Source of the DNA: Cohnella lupini
GTDB lineage: Bacteria > Bacillota > Bacilli > Paenibacillales > Paenibacillaceae
Assembly: GCF_003386205.1 (NCBI RefSeq)
Contig: NZ_QRDY01000002.1
Coordinates: forward strand, 590,595-654,594
DNA length: 64,000 nucleotides
Direction of reading: 5' to 3'
Shown here: piece by piece, positions 54,640-63,904 of the stretch
How the letters are laid out: the number at the start of each line of letters is the position of its first letter
How positions within the stretch are numbered: position 1 is the stretch's first letter
Program-made: the position numbers and the translations under genes
The notes under the pieces: generated by a model
What the model was told of the DNA's origin: nothing
Database searches by the model: none
Seen by the model: the letters and a program-made list of their open reading frames with translations, nothing else

Positions 54640-55386
54640 CTAGGAGATGAATTCTTGAACCCAAACTCCGTTATAATAAGCCACGCCGATCGTCGTGAAG
54701 TTGGCGCCTAGGATGTTGGCGCGATGGCCGGAGCTGTTCATCCAGGCCGTCATGACTTCTTGCGGAGTGCGTTGACCTTTGGCGATATTCTCGCCGGCAT
54801 ACGAGAAGTTGATTCCGTATTGCTTCATCATGTCGAACGGAGAGCCGTAAGTCGGCGAGTTGTGATCGAAATATCCGTTGTTGTACATATCCTTCGCTTT
54901 GTCCATCGCCATTTTGTTCAATGTGGCGTTCGACATTTTCAGCGCTCCCAAGCCGGCTTTGGCGCGTTCTTGGTTTACTAGCGTCACGACTTGAGTAGCG
55001 AAGGAAGAATCGGGAACCTCTGCTCCCGTATTGCCGTTGTTACCGTTACCCGTGCTTGGCTGAGATGGCGTGGACGGAACGCTCGGCGTGCTTGGTTGCG
55101 ATGGTTGGGAAGGAACGCTCGGTTGCCCGTGACCAGGGTTGCTTGTACCTGTCGACGGATTAGTCACGACCGGATATTGACCTTGCAAGAGCTGTTGAAG
55201 CAATGCGTTAAGATCGATTCCTAGACGGCTTGTCATCTGCGTGAGTTGCGTTTGCGTCAGCTTGGTCGCATTCGTGCCGGTCACGCTGGCAGCGGAAGCT
55301 GCGCCTACTCCCGTCGGAATGGAGATCGCTAGTGCTAGAGTACCTAATATGAGAGTCTTCTTGAGACCGTTGTTGTTCTTCTTCAT
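54640..55386 (-). CDS. Secreted CAP-domain protein (YkwD type)
   Basis: A 248-residue exported protein. A signal peptide (KKTLILGTLALAISIPTGVGAASA, about 9-33) is followed by a low-complexity Pro/Ser/Gln linker (about 78-118) and a CAP (SCP/PR1) domain from about 128: VTLVNQERAKAGL, FDHNSPTYGSPFDMMKQYGI, AGENIAKG and AWMNSSGHRANIL. This is the size of the B. subtilis YkwD family, found in spores and cell walls; function is uncertain. AGGGAGGAAC precedes the ATG. Confidence 0.9.
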   Translation of the reverse strand: MKKNNNGLKKTLILGTLALAISIPTGVGAASAASVTGTNATKLTQTQLTQMTSRLGIDLNALLQQLLQGQYPVVTNPSTGTSNPGHGQPSVPSQPSQPSTPSVPSTPSQPSTGNGNNGNTGAEVPDSSFATQVVTLVNQERAKAGLGALKMSNATLNKMAMDKAKDMYNNGYFDHNSPTYGSPFDMMKQYGINFSYAGENIAKGQRTPQEVMTAWMNSSGHRANILGANFTTIGVAYYNGVWVQEFIS

Positions 55387-55663
55387 GAAATTTGTTCCTC
55401 CCTTTGTTGGCCATTGGCTCGGAATGACTCAAAGTCTATCAGGGATTCCTAGCGAATTCATTTCATAAAATCTTACAATAGTGACTGAAAAAGCGCTTTA
55501 ATGCCGCCGCGACAACGTTTAAGGGAAATGATTACAAAATTCTCATTCTTGTTATTTAACCGTTTTATGGATATTTTCGTGCAAAAGCAAGAAGGGATTG
55601 CCAATAGAAAGGCGAATATATATTCGCATATGGATTATTTAAGACGGAAGGGAGACGATCGAA

Positions 55664-56557
55664 ATTCAAACGTTATCTACCTATGCATACGAGAAGGCGC
55701 GGGATTTTCTGTTATCGCGAGCGAGGAAGCTCGAAGCCGCTTTGTTCCTGGCAGAGTTCGAGGAAGGCTCAACGGATGATGCGCTGGGTGAATTGACGAA
55801 ATTCCAGAACGGAGACGGCGGTTTCGGAAATGCACTCGAGCCGGACGCGAGATGCGAAGCGTCATCCGCATTGGCAACGACGACCGCCATGCAAATCTTG
55901 CTGAGGATCGGCGTTCGGGAGCATGCGATGATAGATCATGCCATGAGGTACTTCCTGGATTCCTATGATGACGATAAGAAAGGATGGGACATCGTTCCCA
56001 AGGAAATTGATCGGGCGCCGAGGGCGATTTGGTGGGAGTACGGGGCTTTCAAGGACCTTTGGGGCAATCCGAACGCGGAAATCGTCGGGTACTTGAACCT
56101 TTTTCCGTCCGCCGACGGCGCGAAATTGGCTAGCCGATTAAATGCATATGCGGTCGAGTATCTGAGAGGTAGATGCGAACGGAACGAAGTGCATGAGATG
56201 GCATGTTACTTGCGGTACGCGGAAACTTTGCCAAGCGATGCGCTGTCCGTTATCGACGACAAGCTCGAGCAGTTCGTGGATAATTGCATTACGCGAAATC
56301 CGGATGAACGGCAAGGCTACGGCGGTTATCCGCTCTTGATCGTCGACTCTCCGAAGTCCAGATATTATAAGAAGTATGAAGATGTTATTCCCGGAGATCT
56401 GGATGAATTAATAGCAAGCCAAGGGGAAGACGGTACTTGGTCCCCGAACTGGACGTGGGGAAGATACGAAGAGACTTGGGAAGTTGCCAAGAAGGATTGG
56501 CAAGGAATAATTACGTTGAACGCATTGCGTACGTTGCGAAGCTTCGGTCGGATATAG
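55664..56557 (+). CDS. Toroid-fold (prenyltransferase/squalene-cyclase-like) protein with probable ATT start
   Basis: A 297-residue protein of unknown function with alpha/alpha-toroid repeats: KFQNGDGGFGNALEPD and SQGEDGTWSPNWTWG are the aromatic-rich QW-like turns. The frame is open from just after a TAA at 55640 but has no ATG, GTG or TTG before 55742, and a 55742 start would remove the first helix (TLSTYAYEKARDFLLSRARKLE). An ATT at 55664, eight bases after GGAAGGGAGA, fits as the start. Its substrate is unknown; the absence of an obvious DXDD motif argues against a working cyclase. Confidence 0.75.
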   Translation: MQTLSTYAYEKARDFLLSRARKLEAALFLAEFEEGSTDDALGELTKFQNGDGGFGNALEPDARCEASSALATTTAMQILLRIGVREHAMIDHAMRYFLDSYDDDKKGWDIVPKEIDRAPRAIWWEYGAFKDLWGNPNAEIVGYLNLFPSADGAKLASRLNAYAVEYLRGRCERNEVHEMACYLRYAETLPSDALSVIDDKLEQFVDNCITRNPDERQGYGGYPLLIVDSPKSRYYKKYEDVIPGDLDELIASQGEDGTWSPNWTWGRYEETWEVAKKDWQGIITLNALRTLRSFGRI

Positions 56558-56663
56558 TCGCACGGCGGGGATAATGGTCCGCCGCGGATGTCGAAACCCG
56601 TTCGGCGCAAGCCGGGCGGGCCTTTGCATGTTCAAGCGCACCCCGATATAATGAAGGAACAAA

Positions 56664-57695
56664 ATGACGAAAAGAGGAAGCGCCGTGCCGCCACTGGACG
56701 AATTCGGACGCATTCGCGCCTGGACGGAAGGCCGTCAGTCGAAGAAGTGGATGGTCGAAGCGGGAGTAACGCTTGGCATCGGCGATGATGCGGCAGTCGT
56801 TGCAGGCGGTACGTCCGCAACGGAATGGCTTCTTGCGATGGATACGATGGTGGAAGAAGTTCATTTTCTGGACGCGACGATGAGCGAGTCCGATGTCGGC
56901 TATAAGGCGCTTGCGGCCAATATAAGCGATATTGCGGCAATGGGCGGCACTCCGAAGTTCGCGTTGGTGTCGGTGAGCGTACCTCCGGCGTGGAACGCGG
57001 AGCGAATGAAGCTACTATTCGACGGATTGTACGAGTGCGCCGATAAGTATCAAGTTGCCGTAATCGGAGGAGATACGACGTCGGCGCCTAGTCATCTTGT
57101 CGTAGCGGTTACGCTGATGGGTTTCGTGGAAGCCGGTAAAGCGGTTCGCCGTGACGGAGCGCGGCCGGGGCAATCCGTTTTCCTAACCGGACCAACCGGA
57201 TTATCGGCTGGAGGTTTGCACGGATTATTGAATAATATTGGTTCCATTCCGGCTAGATTAGCGCAGGCTCACCAACGTCCATCTCCTTCCGTGAAGGCGG
57301 GCCGATTGCTTCTGGAGACGGGATGGGCTGCTTCGCTTAACGACGTGAGCGACGGAGTAGCCAGTGAGGCTTGGGAAATAGCGGAAGCTTCCGGCGTTAG
57401 GTTATTGTTGAAGGAAACTCTTCTTCCTATTTCCGGGGAGTTGGCTTCCTATGCGCTAGAGCACGGAATTCAACCGCTGGATCTCGTATTATACGGCGGA
57501 GAAGATTACGTTCTGCTCGGTACCGTCGACAAACAGCATGAGCATTCTATGAAGGATCGGTTTAGACGGGAAGGAATACCGTTGTTTATCATCGGAGAGG
57601 TCGAGGCGGGCGAACCGGGAGTTGCGATACAATCGGCTTCCGGCAAGGTCAAGCCGATGGACAAACGGGGTTATAATCATTTTTCGAAGGGATAA
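56664..57695 (+). CDS. thiL: Thiamine-monophosphate kinase
   Basis: A 343-residue kinase making thiamine pyrophosphate from thiamine monophosphate and ATP. LGIGDDAAVV, DTMVEEVHF, KALAANISDIAAMGG and VIGGDTTSA carry the metal- and substrate-binding residues; YGGEDYVLLG is the C-terminal motif. AAGGA precedes ATG 56664. It begins a run of closely spaced genes (thiL-tsaE-tsaB-rimI-tsaD) common in Bacillales. Confidence 0.93.
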   Translation: MTKRGSAVPPLDEFGRIRAWTEGRQSKKWMVEAGVTLGIGDDAAVVAGGTSATEWLLAMDTMVEEVHFLDATMSESDVGYKALAANISDIAAMGGTPKFALVSVSVPPAWNAERMKLLFDGLYECADKYQVAVIGGDTTSAPSHLVVAVTLMGFVEAGKAVRRDGARPGQSVFLTGPTGLSAGGLHGLLNNIGSIPARLAQAHQRPSPSVKAGRLLLETGWAASLNDVSDGVASEAWEIAEASGVRLLLKETLLPISGELASYALEHGIQPLDLVLYGGEDYVLLGTVDKQHEHSMKDRFRREGIPLFIIGEVEAGEPGVAIQSASGKVKPMDKRGYNHFSKG

Positions 57696-57703
57696 GGCTT
57701 ACC

Positions 57704-58222
57704 ATGCATCGGAACCAATCAGATGATTCGCGGAATATTTTCGTTCTTGAGGCGGAGAACGAGGAACATACGGTCGCTTTCGCGGGAGCGTTGGCTAAGC
57801 TTGCCGTACCCGGAACCGTATTGGCGGTCGACGGGGATTTAGGCGCGGGCAAGACGAGATTCGCGCAAGCCTTCGCCGCGGCGATCGGCGTTCGCGGAAT
57901 CGTGAATAGCCCTACGTATACGATTATTAAAGAATATGAGGGAGCGTCGCTTCCTTTTTATCATATGGACGTTTATAGACTCACGTTGGAAGAAGCGGAC
58001 GAGCTTGGCTTAGATGAATACTTCCACGGCGACGGAGTAACGTTAGTCGAATGGGCTTCCATTATCGCTCCGATCCTTCCGCCCGAAAGGCTTCATATCA
58101 GGCTGGAAGCGACAGGCGGACAATCAAGGAAAATCAGTTGCCTGCCCATGGGAATCGAGTACGAATCCTGGTGTCGCCGATTGGGCTTGCAACAAGTCGA
58201 AGAGGAGGGATTGCGGCAATGA
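57704..58222 (+). CDS. tsaE: tRNA threonylcarbamoyladenosine complex ATPase TsaE
   Basis: A 172-residue ATPase with Walker A GDLGAGKT and the family stretches NSPTYTIIKEYEG, YHMDVYRL and LVEWASII. It works with TsaB and TsaD to place t6A on tRNAs that read ANN codons. It is somewhat longer than the usual 150 residues at the C-terminus. The stop overlaps the TsaB start. Confidence 0.93.
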   Translation: MHRNQSDDSRNIFVLEAENEEHTVAFAGALAKLAVPGTVLAVDGDLGAGKTRFAQAFAAAIGVRGIVNSPTYTIIKEYEGASLPFYHMDVYRLTLEEADELGLDEYFHGDGVTLVEWASIIAPILPPERLHIRLEATGGQSRKISCLPMGIEYESWCRRLGLQQVEEEGLRQ

Positions 58223-59013
58223 AAACAATAGGCAATAGAGATGAAGACAGCTCCGTGACGTTGCTATCCTTCGATACTTCGACCGTAGCATTCTCTGCGG
58301 CGATCGTTAAAGACGGAATTCTGATCGATTCCATTCTTTCTTTCTCGGAACGCAATCATTCGGTCAGAATTTTATCGGAAATCAAGGAGCTTCTAACCCG
58401 CAACGGCTTGCAGGGCAAAGACCTGGACGCCATCGCGGTAGGACAAGGTCCCGGTTCTTATACGGGAGTCCGAATTGCGGTGACCGCGGCCAAGACGCTG
58501 GCTTGGGCTTGGAACAAACCTCTGATGGGCGTGTCCAGTCTTGAAGCGTTGGCCTTCGGGGCATGGAATGCGCTTCGCGCCGCCAACGAAGACGGAGTGC
58601 CGGATCGCGATACTTGGATCGTGCCGATCATGGACGCGCGCCGAGGCCAAGTGTATACCTCGCGGTACGCGGCCAACGAGTCGGGGAAATGGGAGACGGT
58701 CGACCGGGACGGCATTCGGTTGATCTCGGACTGGGCTAGCCGAATCGAGGAAGAAGCGACATCGGACTCCTGCACGGCCGCCGTCTGGTTCGTCGGCGAT
58801 ACGGCTACCCATCTGACCGCGATCCAACAAGCCGAGAAATCGGGTACCCGGCTTCGGGTGTTAGCATGCGATATGGACGCGGCCGCGGTCGGACAACTTG
58901 CCGAGCTTAGGTTCAGGCAAGGGGAAAGGGATGACGTCCATTCCTTCGTTCCCAACTACACGCAGCTCGCGGAAGCGGAGGCGAAGCTGATCGCGGCTTC
59001 GCGGGGAGAGTAA
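58219..59013 (+). CDS. tsaB: tRNA threonylcarbamoyladenosine complex protein TsaB
   Basis: A 264-residue ASKHA-fold protein: LLSFDTSTVAFSAAIVKDG, the GQGPGSYTGVRIAVTAAKTLAWA core and VPIMDARRGQVYT are typical. It has no HHxxGH metal motif, as expected for TsaB. The ATG at 58219 overlaps the TsaE stop and has GAGGAGGGA upstream. Confidence 0.92.
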   Translation: MKTIGNRDEDSSVTLLSFDTSTVAFSAAIVKDGILIDSILSFSERNHSVRILSEIKELLTRNGLQGKDLDAIAVGQGPGSYTGVRIAVTAAKTLAWAWNKPLMGVSSLEALAFGAWNALRAANEDGVPDRDTWIVPIMDARRGQVYTSRYAANESGKWETVDRDGIRLISDWASRIEEEATSDSCTAAVWFVGDTATHLTAIQQAEKSGTRLRVLACDMDAAAVGQLAELRFRQGERDDVHSFVPNYTQLAEAEAKLIAASRGE

Positions 59014-59014
59014 C

Positions 59015-59512
59015 ATGAAGAATTATCGCTTGATGAATCTGAACGACATCGATACGATCGTGGACATCGAACGCGAGTGCTTTACGGCTCCGTGGTCTGC
59101 CGAAGCGTTTCGCAACGAGTTGAATCATAATTTATTCGCCAAATACATGATCATGGAGCAGGACGGCGTCATTCTTGGATACGGCGGAATGTGGCTCATT
59201 ATCGATGAAGCCCATATCACGAACATCGCCATTCGGGAGAAATACCGGGGAATGGGCTACGGCAAAGAGCTTCTAGGAGAAATGATGAAGACGGCTTCCT
59301 ATTTGGGTTCGAATCGAATGACGCTGGAAGTTCGGGTTACGAATGAAATCGCGCAGTCCTTGTATCGTAAAATGGGGTTCTATCCTTCCGGGGTCCGTCC
59401 GGCTTATTATTCGGACAATCTGGAGGATGCGCTTATTATGTGGGCCGATCTCTTGCCGGTAGACATCGATGATACGGAATTCGCGGGAGCGGCAGGGGAG
59501 GAAGAGGCATGA
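59015..59512 (+). CDS. rimI: Ribosomal protein S18-alanine N-acetyltransferase
   Basis: A 165-residue GNAT enzyme that acetylates the N-terminus of S18. IERECFTAPWSAEAFRNEL, HITNIAIREKYRGMGYGKELLGEM (acetyl-CoA site) and LEVRVTNEIAQSLYRKMGF are present. It lies between tsaB and tsaD as in many Firmicutes. Its stop overlaps the start of tsaD. Confidence 0.92.
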   Translation: MKNYRLMNLNDIDTIVDIERECFTAPWSAEAFRNELNHNLFAKYMIMEQDGVILGYGGMWLIIDEAHITNIAIREKYRGMGYGKELLGEMMKTASYLGSNRMTLEVRVTNEIAQSLYRKMGFYPSGVRPAYYSDNLEDALIMWADLLPVDIDDTEFAGAAGEEEA

Positions 59513-60564
59513 ACGGGAGCAACGACGCGGTATCGCCCTCTTCGACAAGCGACTATTTGCTGTTAGCCATAGAAACAAGCTGCGACGAGACCTCCGTTGC
59601 TGTCGTTCGGAACGGTCGCGAGATCTTGTCGAACGTCATCTCGAGCCAGATCGAGACGCATAAGCAATTCGGCGGCGTTGTGCCGGAGATCGCATCTCGT
59701 AAGCACGTGGAAAGCATTACGATTATTCTAGAGGAGGCTCTCCGGGAGGCGGGAGTCGGCTTGCCCGATATCGATGGCGTCGCGGTGACTCAAGGACCGG
59801 GTCTCATCGGTGCGCTGCTCGTTGGCGTCGTTGCGGCGAAAAGCTTGGCGCTTGCCCTAGACGTACCTTTGATCGGGACTCATCATATCGCGGGACATAT
59901 TTACGCTAACCATCTTGTCGGAGATATCGTCTATCCGGCGATCGCTCTCGTCGTATCCGGCGGACATACGGAAATCGTCCTCTTGGAAGAGGAAGGTAAA
60001 TTCCGAATTATCGGGCGTACTCGGGACGACGCGGTCGGGGAAGCTTACGATAAGGTGGCAAGGGCGCTGCAGTTCCCTTATCCTGGTGGACCTTACGTGG
60101 ACAAGCTAGCGCAGGAAGCAACCGAGGAAATCGTGCTTCCCCGGTCTTGGTTGGAGCCGGATAGCTATGATTTCAGCTTTAGCGGCTTGAAATCCGCCGT
60201 CCTGTCGGAAATCAACCGTTCCCGGATGAAGGGAGAAACGCCGGACTTCTCCGCGTTAGCCCGAGGATTTCAGCAATCGGTCATCGACGTCGTTACGGGC
60301 AAGGCGATCCGGGCGGCCAAGGAATTCGGCGCGCATCAGATGCTGTTATGCGGCGGCGTCGCGGCTAATCGGGGATTGCGGGAACGCTTAAGCTCGCTTT
60401 GCGAGGAAGCGGGCTTGCCTTTGCTTATTCCGCCGAACAAACTATGCACGGACAACGCCGCGATGATCGCGGCGGCCGCCGATCTGAAATGGCGTCGCGG
60501 GCAATTCTCTACCTTGGATTTGAAGGCTGAGCCTATTTTATCGCTGGAAGATTGGTCGGTATAA
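59509..60564 (+). CDS. tsaD: tRNA N6-adenosine threonylcarbamoyltransferase TsaD
   Basis: A 351-residue ASKHA-fold enzyme that transfers the threonylcarbamoyl group to A37 of tRNA. AIETSCDETSVAVVRNG, the metal-binding HHIAGH, LVVSGGHTEIV, GEAYDKVARAL and the C-terminal GGVAANRGLRERL and DNAAMIA are diagnostic. It ends the operon; a separate strong promoter follows. Confidence 0.95.
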   Translation: MNGSNDAVSPSSTSDYLLLAIETSCDETSVAVVRNGREILSNVISSQIETHKQFGGVVPEIASRKHVESITIILEEALREAGVGLPDIDGVAVTQGPGLIGALLVGVVAAKSLALALDVPLIGTHHIAGHIYANHLVGDIVYPAIALVVSGGHTEIVLLEEEGKFRIIGRTRDDAVGEAYDKVARALQFPYPGGPYVDKLAQEATEEIVLPRSWLEPDSYDFSFSGLKSAVLSEINRSRMKGETPDFSALARGFQQSVIDVVTGKAIRAAKEFGAHQMLLCGGVAANRGLRERLSSLCEEAGLPLLIPPNKLCTDNAAMIAAAADLKWRRGQFSTLDLKAEPILSLEDWSV

Positions 60565-60582
60565 TATTCTCGCATAAAGGAA

Positions 60583-60611
60583 TTGACAGATTATTTTCTG
60601 GTGAATATAAT
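60583..60611 (+). promoter_or_regulatory. Consensus promoter of the T-box/leuA unit
   Basis: TTGACA (60583-60588) and TATAAT (60606-60611), exactly 17 bases apart, a perfect sigma-A match. Transcription would begin near 60618, just ahead of the first T-box leader. Confidence 0.9.
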
Positions 60612-60617
60612 AAGTAC

Positions 60618-60927
60618 CAATCCCCGAAGCGGGAATATACGATACTAAACGCAAAGAACAGGAACAGTAAGGTACGCCCGGAAAACCAGAGAGCTGCGGG
60701 ATGGTGCAACGCAGCGGACGGGAGCCTGAAACTCGCCTGGGAGCGGATGAGTGGAACAATCGGACATTTCGTGGCCGAATGCGTACATTCGTACGGTTAA
60801 CCCCCGTGATCAGGATCAAGCGGATATTTCCGGCCGGTTTACATACGGCTTGGCAAGTATCAACAAGAGTGGTACCGCGGATGGCTAAATAAGCCCACCG
60901 TCTCTTATACAGAGACAGTGGGTTTTT
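60618..60927 (+). ncRNA. T-box leader 1, leucine-type
   Basis: A tRNA-sensing leader. Stem I parts (AGAGAG with GCTGCGGG and GGTGCAACGCAGC, 60688-60715) and the T-box sequence AGAGTGGTACCGCGG (60866-60880) are clear. The terminator is CCCACCGTCTCT (60894-60905) paired with AGAGACAGTGGG and a T run; the T-box would pair in the competing antiterminator. The probable specifier is CTC at 60732-60734 (Leu), placed by similarity of the surrounding AACTCGCC to the second leader. Uncharged tRNA-Leu should allow read-through. Confidence 0.88.
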
Positions 60928-60949
60928 ATATTTGTATACGCAATGAACG

Positions 60950-61262
60950 GGAGTAGTAGGATTTCCTCGGGATCAGAGAGCTGCGGGTTGGTGCGACGCA
61001 GCCGATGAGGAAGCCGAACTCGCCCGGGAGCGGAACGATGGAAGGGAACGGGCTACTGCTTAAGCATCGGCCCGAACTAGTACATCGCTACGGTTGGCCC
61101 CCGCTACAGGGCGCTCGCCGGTGACCATCGACCGAACGATGGCAGCCGGCGCACAAGTGGGAGGATCGTTCGTCCGTCGGAAGACGAACCCCTTCAAGCA
61201 GAGTGGTACCGCGGCGGCTTAAAGCCCGTCGTCTCTAGCCTTAAGAGACGACGGGCTTTTTG
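60950..61262 (+). ncRNA. T-box leader 2, leucine-type, in tandem
   Basis: A second full T-box leader directly after the first: stem I AGAGAGCTGCGGG and GGTGCGACGCAGC (from 60976), probable CTC specifier at 61019-61021 in the same AACTCGCC setting, T-box AGAGTGGTACCGCGG (61200-61214), and terminator AAGCCCGTCGTCTCT (61222-61236) with its complement (61244-61258) and a T run. It is slightly longer in stem II/III. Both copies would have to be read through before leuA is expressed. Confidence 0.88.
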
Positions 61263-61377
61263 CGTTATCCGGCGGCAAGAGACGGTGCACCGATACTCTG
61301 CTCCGATAGCAAGCCCGGCGTTCTCTTGAAAGATCAACATCCCTAAAGGGATGCAAAATCCAAGGAGGTTATCACCG

Positions 61378-63006
61378 ATGACAACGAATACCAATTCAAC
61401 GAAAGCTAATCCAGAGAACGCCAATATTAATGCGAACGAAGACGTAAACACTACCGCCAAACGCCGCATCCAGATATTCGACACGACGCTGAGAGACGGA
61501 GAACAAGCTCCGGGCGCTTCGATGAAGCCCGAGCAGAAGATCGTCATTGCCCGCCAACTAGCGAGAATGGGCGTAGATGTGATCGAGCCGGGTTTTCCGA
61601 TCTCCAGTCCCGGCGAGTTCCAAGCCATACAGCAAATTTCTCGCGAGCTGCAGAACGTGGAAATATGCGGTTTCGCCCGTTGCGTTCAGGCGGATATCGA
61701 TTCCGCGGTTGCGGCGACGCAGGATGCCGCCCGCCGTCGCCTGCATCTGTTCATTTCCTCTTCGCAAATCCATCTGGACTTCCAGCTTCGCAAGACGCAG
61801 GATCAGGTCATCGAGATGCTTCGCGGAATGGTCGCTTACGGCAAGCGATTCGTCGATCAGATCGAATTTTCTCCGATGGACGCTTCCCGTTCCAGCGAGG
61901 AATTTCTGTTCAGGGTCGTGGAAGCCGCCATCGAGGAAGGAGCCACGATCATCAACATCCCGGACACGATGGGGTACGCGCTTCCGGAGGAATTCGGGCC
62001 GTTGTTCAGCCGAGTACGCCAGGGCGTAAGGGGCGGGGACAAAGTCATGTATAGCACCCATTGCCACAACGACCTGGGTTTGGCGGTCGCCAATAGCTTG
62101 GCTGCCATCCGCCATGGGGTTACCCAGGTTGAGGTCAGCGTGAACGGCGTTGGGGAAAGGGCGGGCAATTGCTCGCTGGAGGAGCTGGTCATGGCCATCG
62201 AAACCCGGGGAGATTCCATGGGCGTCGAGACGGGAATCGCGACCGAGCACATTTACGAAACATCCCGGTTGGTCAGCCGCACGATGCACTTTCCGATTGC
62301 CTACAACAAACCGATTGTCGGACGTAATGCGTTCCAGCATGAATCGGGCATCCACCAGGACGGCTTGCTGAAGAACCGCAACACATACGAGATAATGGAT
62401 CCTGAAGCGATGGGCATTCCCCGTAGCATGATTATACTGGGCAAGCATTCCGGCCGTCATGCCATTAAGCACCGCGTCGCGGAATACGGAATCAAGCTCG
62501 GCGATGAAGAGATGGAGGATTTGTACAACAGGTTCAAGGAGAAAGCCGACGAGCAGAAAATCATTACGGACGACGTTCTAATGCAGTTGGTAGGGGAATC
62601 GACCGACTCGATCGTGCAGCCGTATTCCTTGGTCGATCTGCAGGTGTTGGCCGGAACGAACCGGTCTCGCATCGCATCCGTAACGATTTACGGGTCGGAG
62701 GAAGGAACGGAGCGTACGTATACGGGTTCGGGGGAAGGGCCTCTCGAGGCAGTCATCCAATGCATTCGCGATGCGATGCCGGTCGATGCCGTCTTCGAGG
62801 ACTTGGAGCTGCACTCGCTGTCGACGGGCGAGGACGCTTCGGGAGAAGCCGTCGTCACGGTTGTCAGCGACGGACAACGGAATGTCGGTACCGCAATCCA
62901 TCGGGACATCATATTGGCCGCAGCCAAAGCTTACGTTTCGGCGGTTAACGGGGTCATTTTAGCCAGGAGATCGAGAGAAATCCGCAAGGAAGCATCGGGC
63001 GAGTGA
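61378..63006 (+). CDS. leuA: 2-isopropylmalate synthase
   Basis: A 542-residue enzyme condensing acetyl-CoA with 2-ketoisovalerate, the first committed step of leucine synthesis. The TIM barrel opens with FDTTLRDGEQAPG and holds STHCHNDLGLAVANSLAA and NGVGERAGNCSLEELVMA, with the metal-binding His residues. The C-terminal LeuA regulatory domain, about residues 400-542, follows the GKHSGRHAIKHRV segment. AAGGAGGT lies eight bases before ATG 61378, so the in-frame ATG at 61351 is not used. Regulation is by the two T-boxes and, from the family, by leucine feedback. Confidence 0.95.
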   Translation: MTTNTNSTKANPENANINANEDVNTTAKRRIQIFDTTLRDGEQAPGASMKPEQKIVIARQLARMGVDVIEPGFPISSPGEFQAIQQISRELQNVEICGFARCVQADIDSAVAATQDAARRRLHLFISSSQIHLDFQLRKTQDQVIEMLRGMVAYGKRFVDQIEFSPMDASRSSEEFLFRVVEAAIEEGATIINIPDTMGYALPEEFGPLFSRVRQGVRGGDKVMYSTHCHNDLGLAVANSLAAIRHGVTQVEVSVNGVGERAGNCSLEELVMAIETRGDSMGVETGIATEHIYETSRLVSRTMHFPIAYNKPIVGRNAFQHESGIHQDGLLKNRNTYEIMDPEAMGIPRSMIILGKHSGRHAIKHRVAEYGIKLGDEEMEDLYNRFKEKADEQKIITDDVLMQLVGESTDSIVQPYSLVDLQVLAGTNRSRIASVTIYGSEEGTERTYTGSGEGPLEAVIQCIRDAMPVDAVFEDLELHSLSTGEDASGEAVVTVVSDGQRNVGTAIHRDIILAAAKAYVSAVNGVILARRSREIRKEASGE

Positions 63007-63037
63007 ACCGTAACTCATCGGAGAAGGGGGAGTCTCT

Positions 63038-63850
63038 TTGGATAAGATAATCCGGTATTACAGCGTCTTCGATGAATGGGGGCGGCTAGACAGAGAGCCA
63101 ATCGAGTTTATCGTAAACAGTCGCTTTATCCGATCCAACCTTCCTGAACAAGGCCTCGTTTTAGATATCGGAGCCGGCCCCGGGAAATACGCCTTTGCGT
63201 TGGCACGTTGGGGGTACGACGTAACGGTCGCGGATTTTACTCCCGCTTTAATCGACCAAGCCGAGAAAATGGCGAACGAATTAGGCTTGAGTTCGAAATT
63301 CAACGGATTCCACGTTGCCGACGCCAGGGATCTTAGCCGATTCGAAGAGGAACAATTCGATGCTTGTCTCATGCTTGGACCGATGTATCATTTACAATCG
63401 AAAGAAGAACGGATTCAAGCCGTCAATGAATTGCGAAGGGTCACGAGAAAGGATGGAGTGGTTTTCGTGGCGTTCATGCCCAGATTGAAGCATCTTGCGA
63501 CGTCCTTGATGTATCCGGAGCACTGGAAGCCAAATGATACGGTTCGGGGATTATCGGAATTCGCGGAAACGGGAATCATCGACCATAAGGATGAAGGCCG
63601 TTTCACCGGCGCGTACTATTCTCGCATCGAGGATATCCAACCGTTCATGGCGGATCATGGGTTTGAGAGCATCAAGCTAATCGCCTCGGAAAGCATAGTT
63701 GGATCGATGTCACCCGAGCAGTGGGATTATTGGCGGCAAAAGGGTGACGAGGATTTCGAAGCCATACTGAGGCTCGTCGTCGAAGCATCGGAAAGTCCAT
63801 ACTCGCTGGGCGCTTCGGCCCACCTCATGTATATTGGTCGGAAGCGGTAA
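63038..63850 (+). CDS. Class I SAM-dependent methyltransferase
   Basis: A 270-residue methyltransferase: LVLDIGAGPGKYAFALARWGYDVTVADFT (motif I and the acidic residue binding SAM), DACLMLGPMYHL and RVTRKDGVVFVAFMPR. The substrate is not predictable; the fold class includes small-molecule and quinone methyltransferases. It starts with TTG at 63038 after GAAGGGGGAG, is 31 bases after leuA and probably shares its transcript. Confidence 0.85.
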   Translation: MDKIIRYYSVFDEWGRLDREPIEFIVNSRFIRSNLPEQGLVLDIGAGPGKYAFALARWGYDVTVADFTPALIDQAEKMANELGLSSKFNGFHVADARDLSRFEEEQFDACLMLGPMYHLQSKEERIQAVNELRRVTRKDGVVFVAFMPRLKHLATSLMYPEHWKPNDTVRGLSEFAETGIIDHKDEGRFTGAYYSRIEDIQPFMADHGFESIKLIASESIVGSMSPEQWDYWRQKGDEDFEAILRLVVEASESPYSLGASAHLMYIGRKR

Positions 63851-63865
63851 AGCCATTGAGCGGGT

Positions 63866-63898
63866 GACCCTTAAGCAAATTGCTTAGGGGTCTTTTTT
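63866..63898 (+). terminator. Terminator after the methyltransferase gene
   Basis: GACCC-T-TAAGCA pairs with TGCTTA-G-GGGTC around AAT, followed by a run of six T. Confidence 0.9.
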
Positions 63899-63904
63899 AA
63901 CATA

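Noticed and set aside
55483..55497. TGAAAAAGCGCTTTA, similar to a catabolite-response element
   Set aside because: It misses outer positions of the consensus symmetry, and its neighbours give no carbon-source context.
61558..62472. 304-codon frame on the minus strand
   Set aside because: It is the antisense shadow of leuA, whose family motifs are unmistakable on the other strand.
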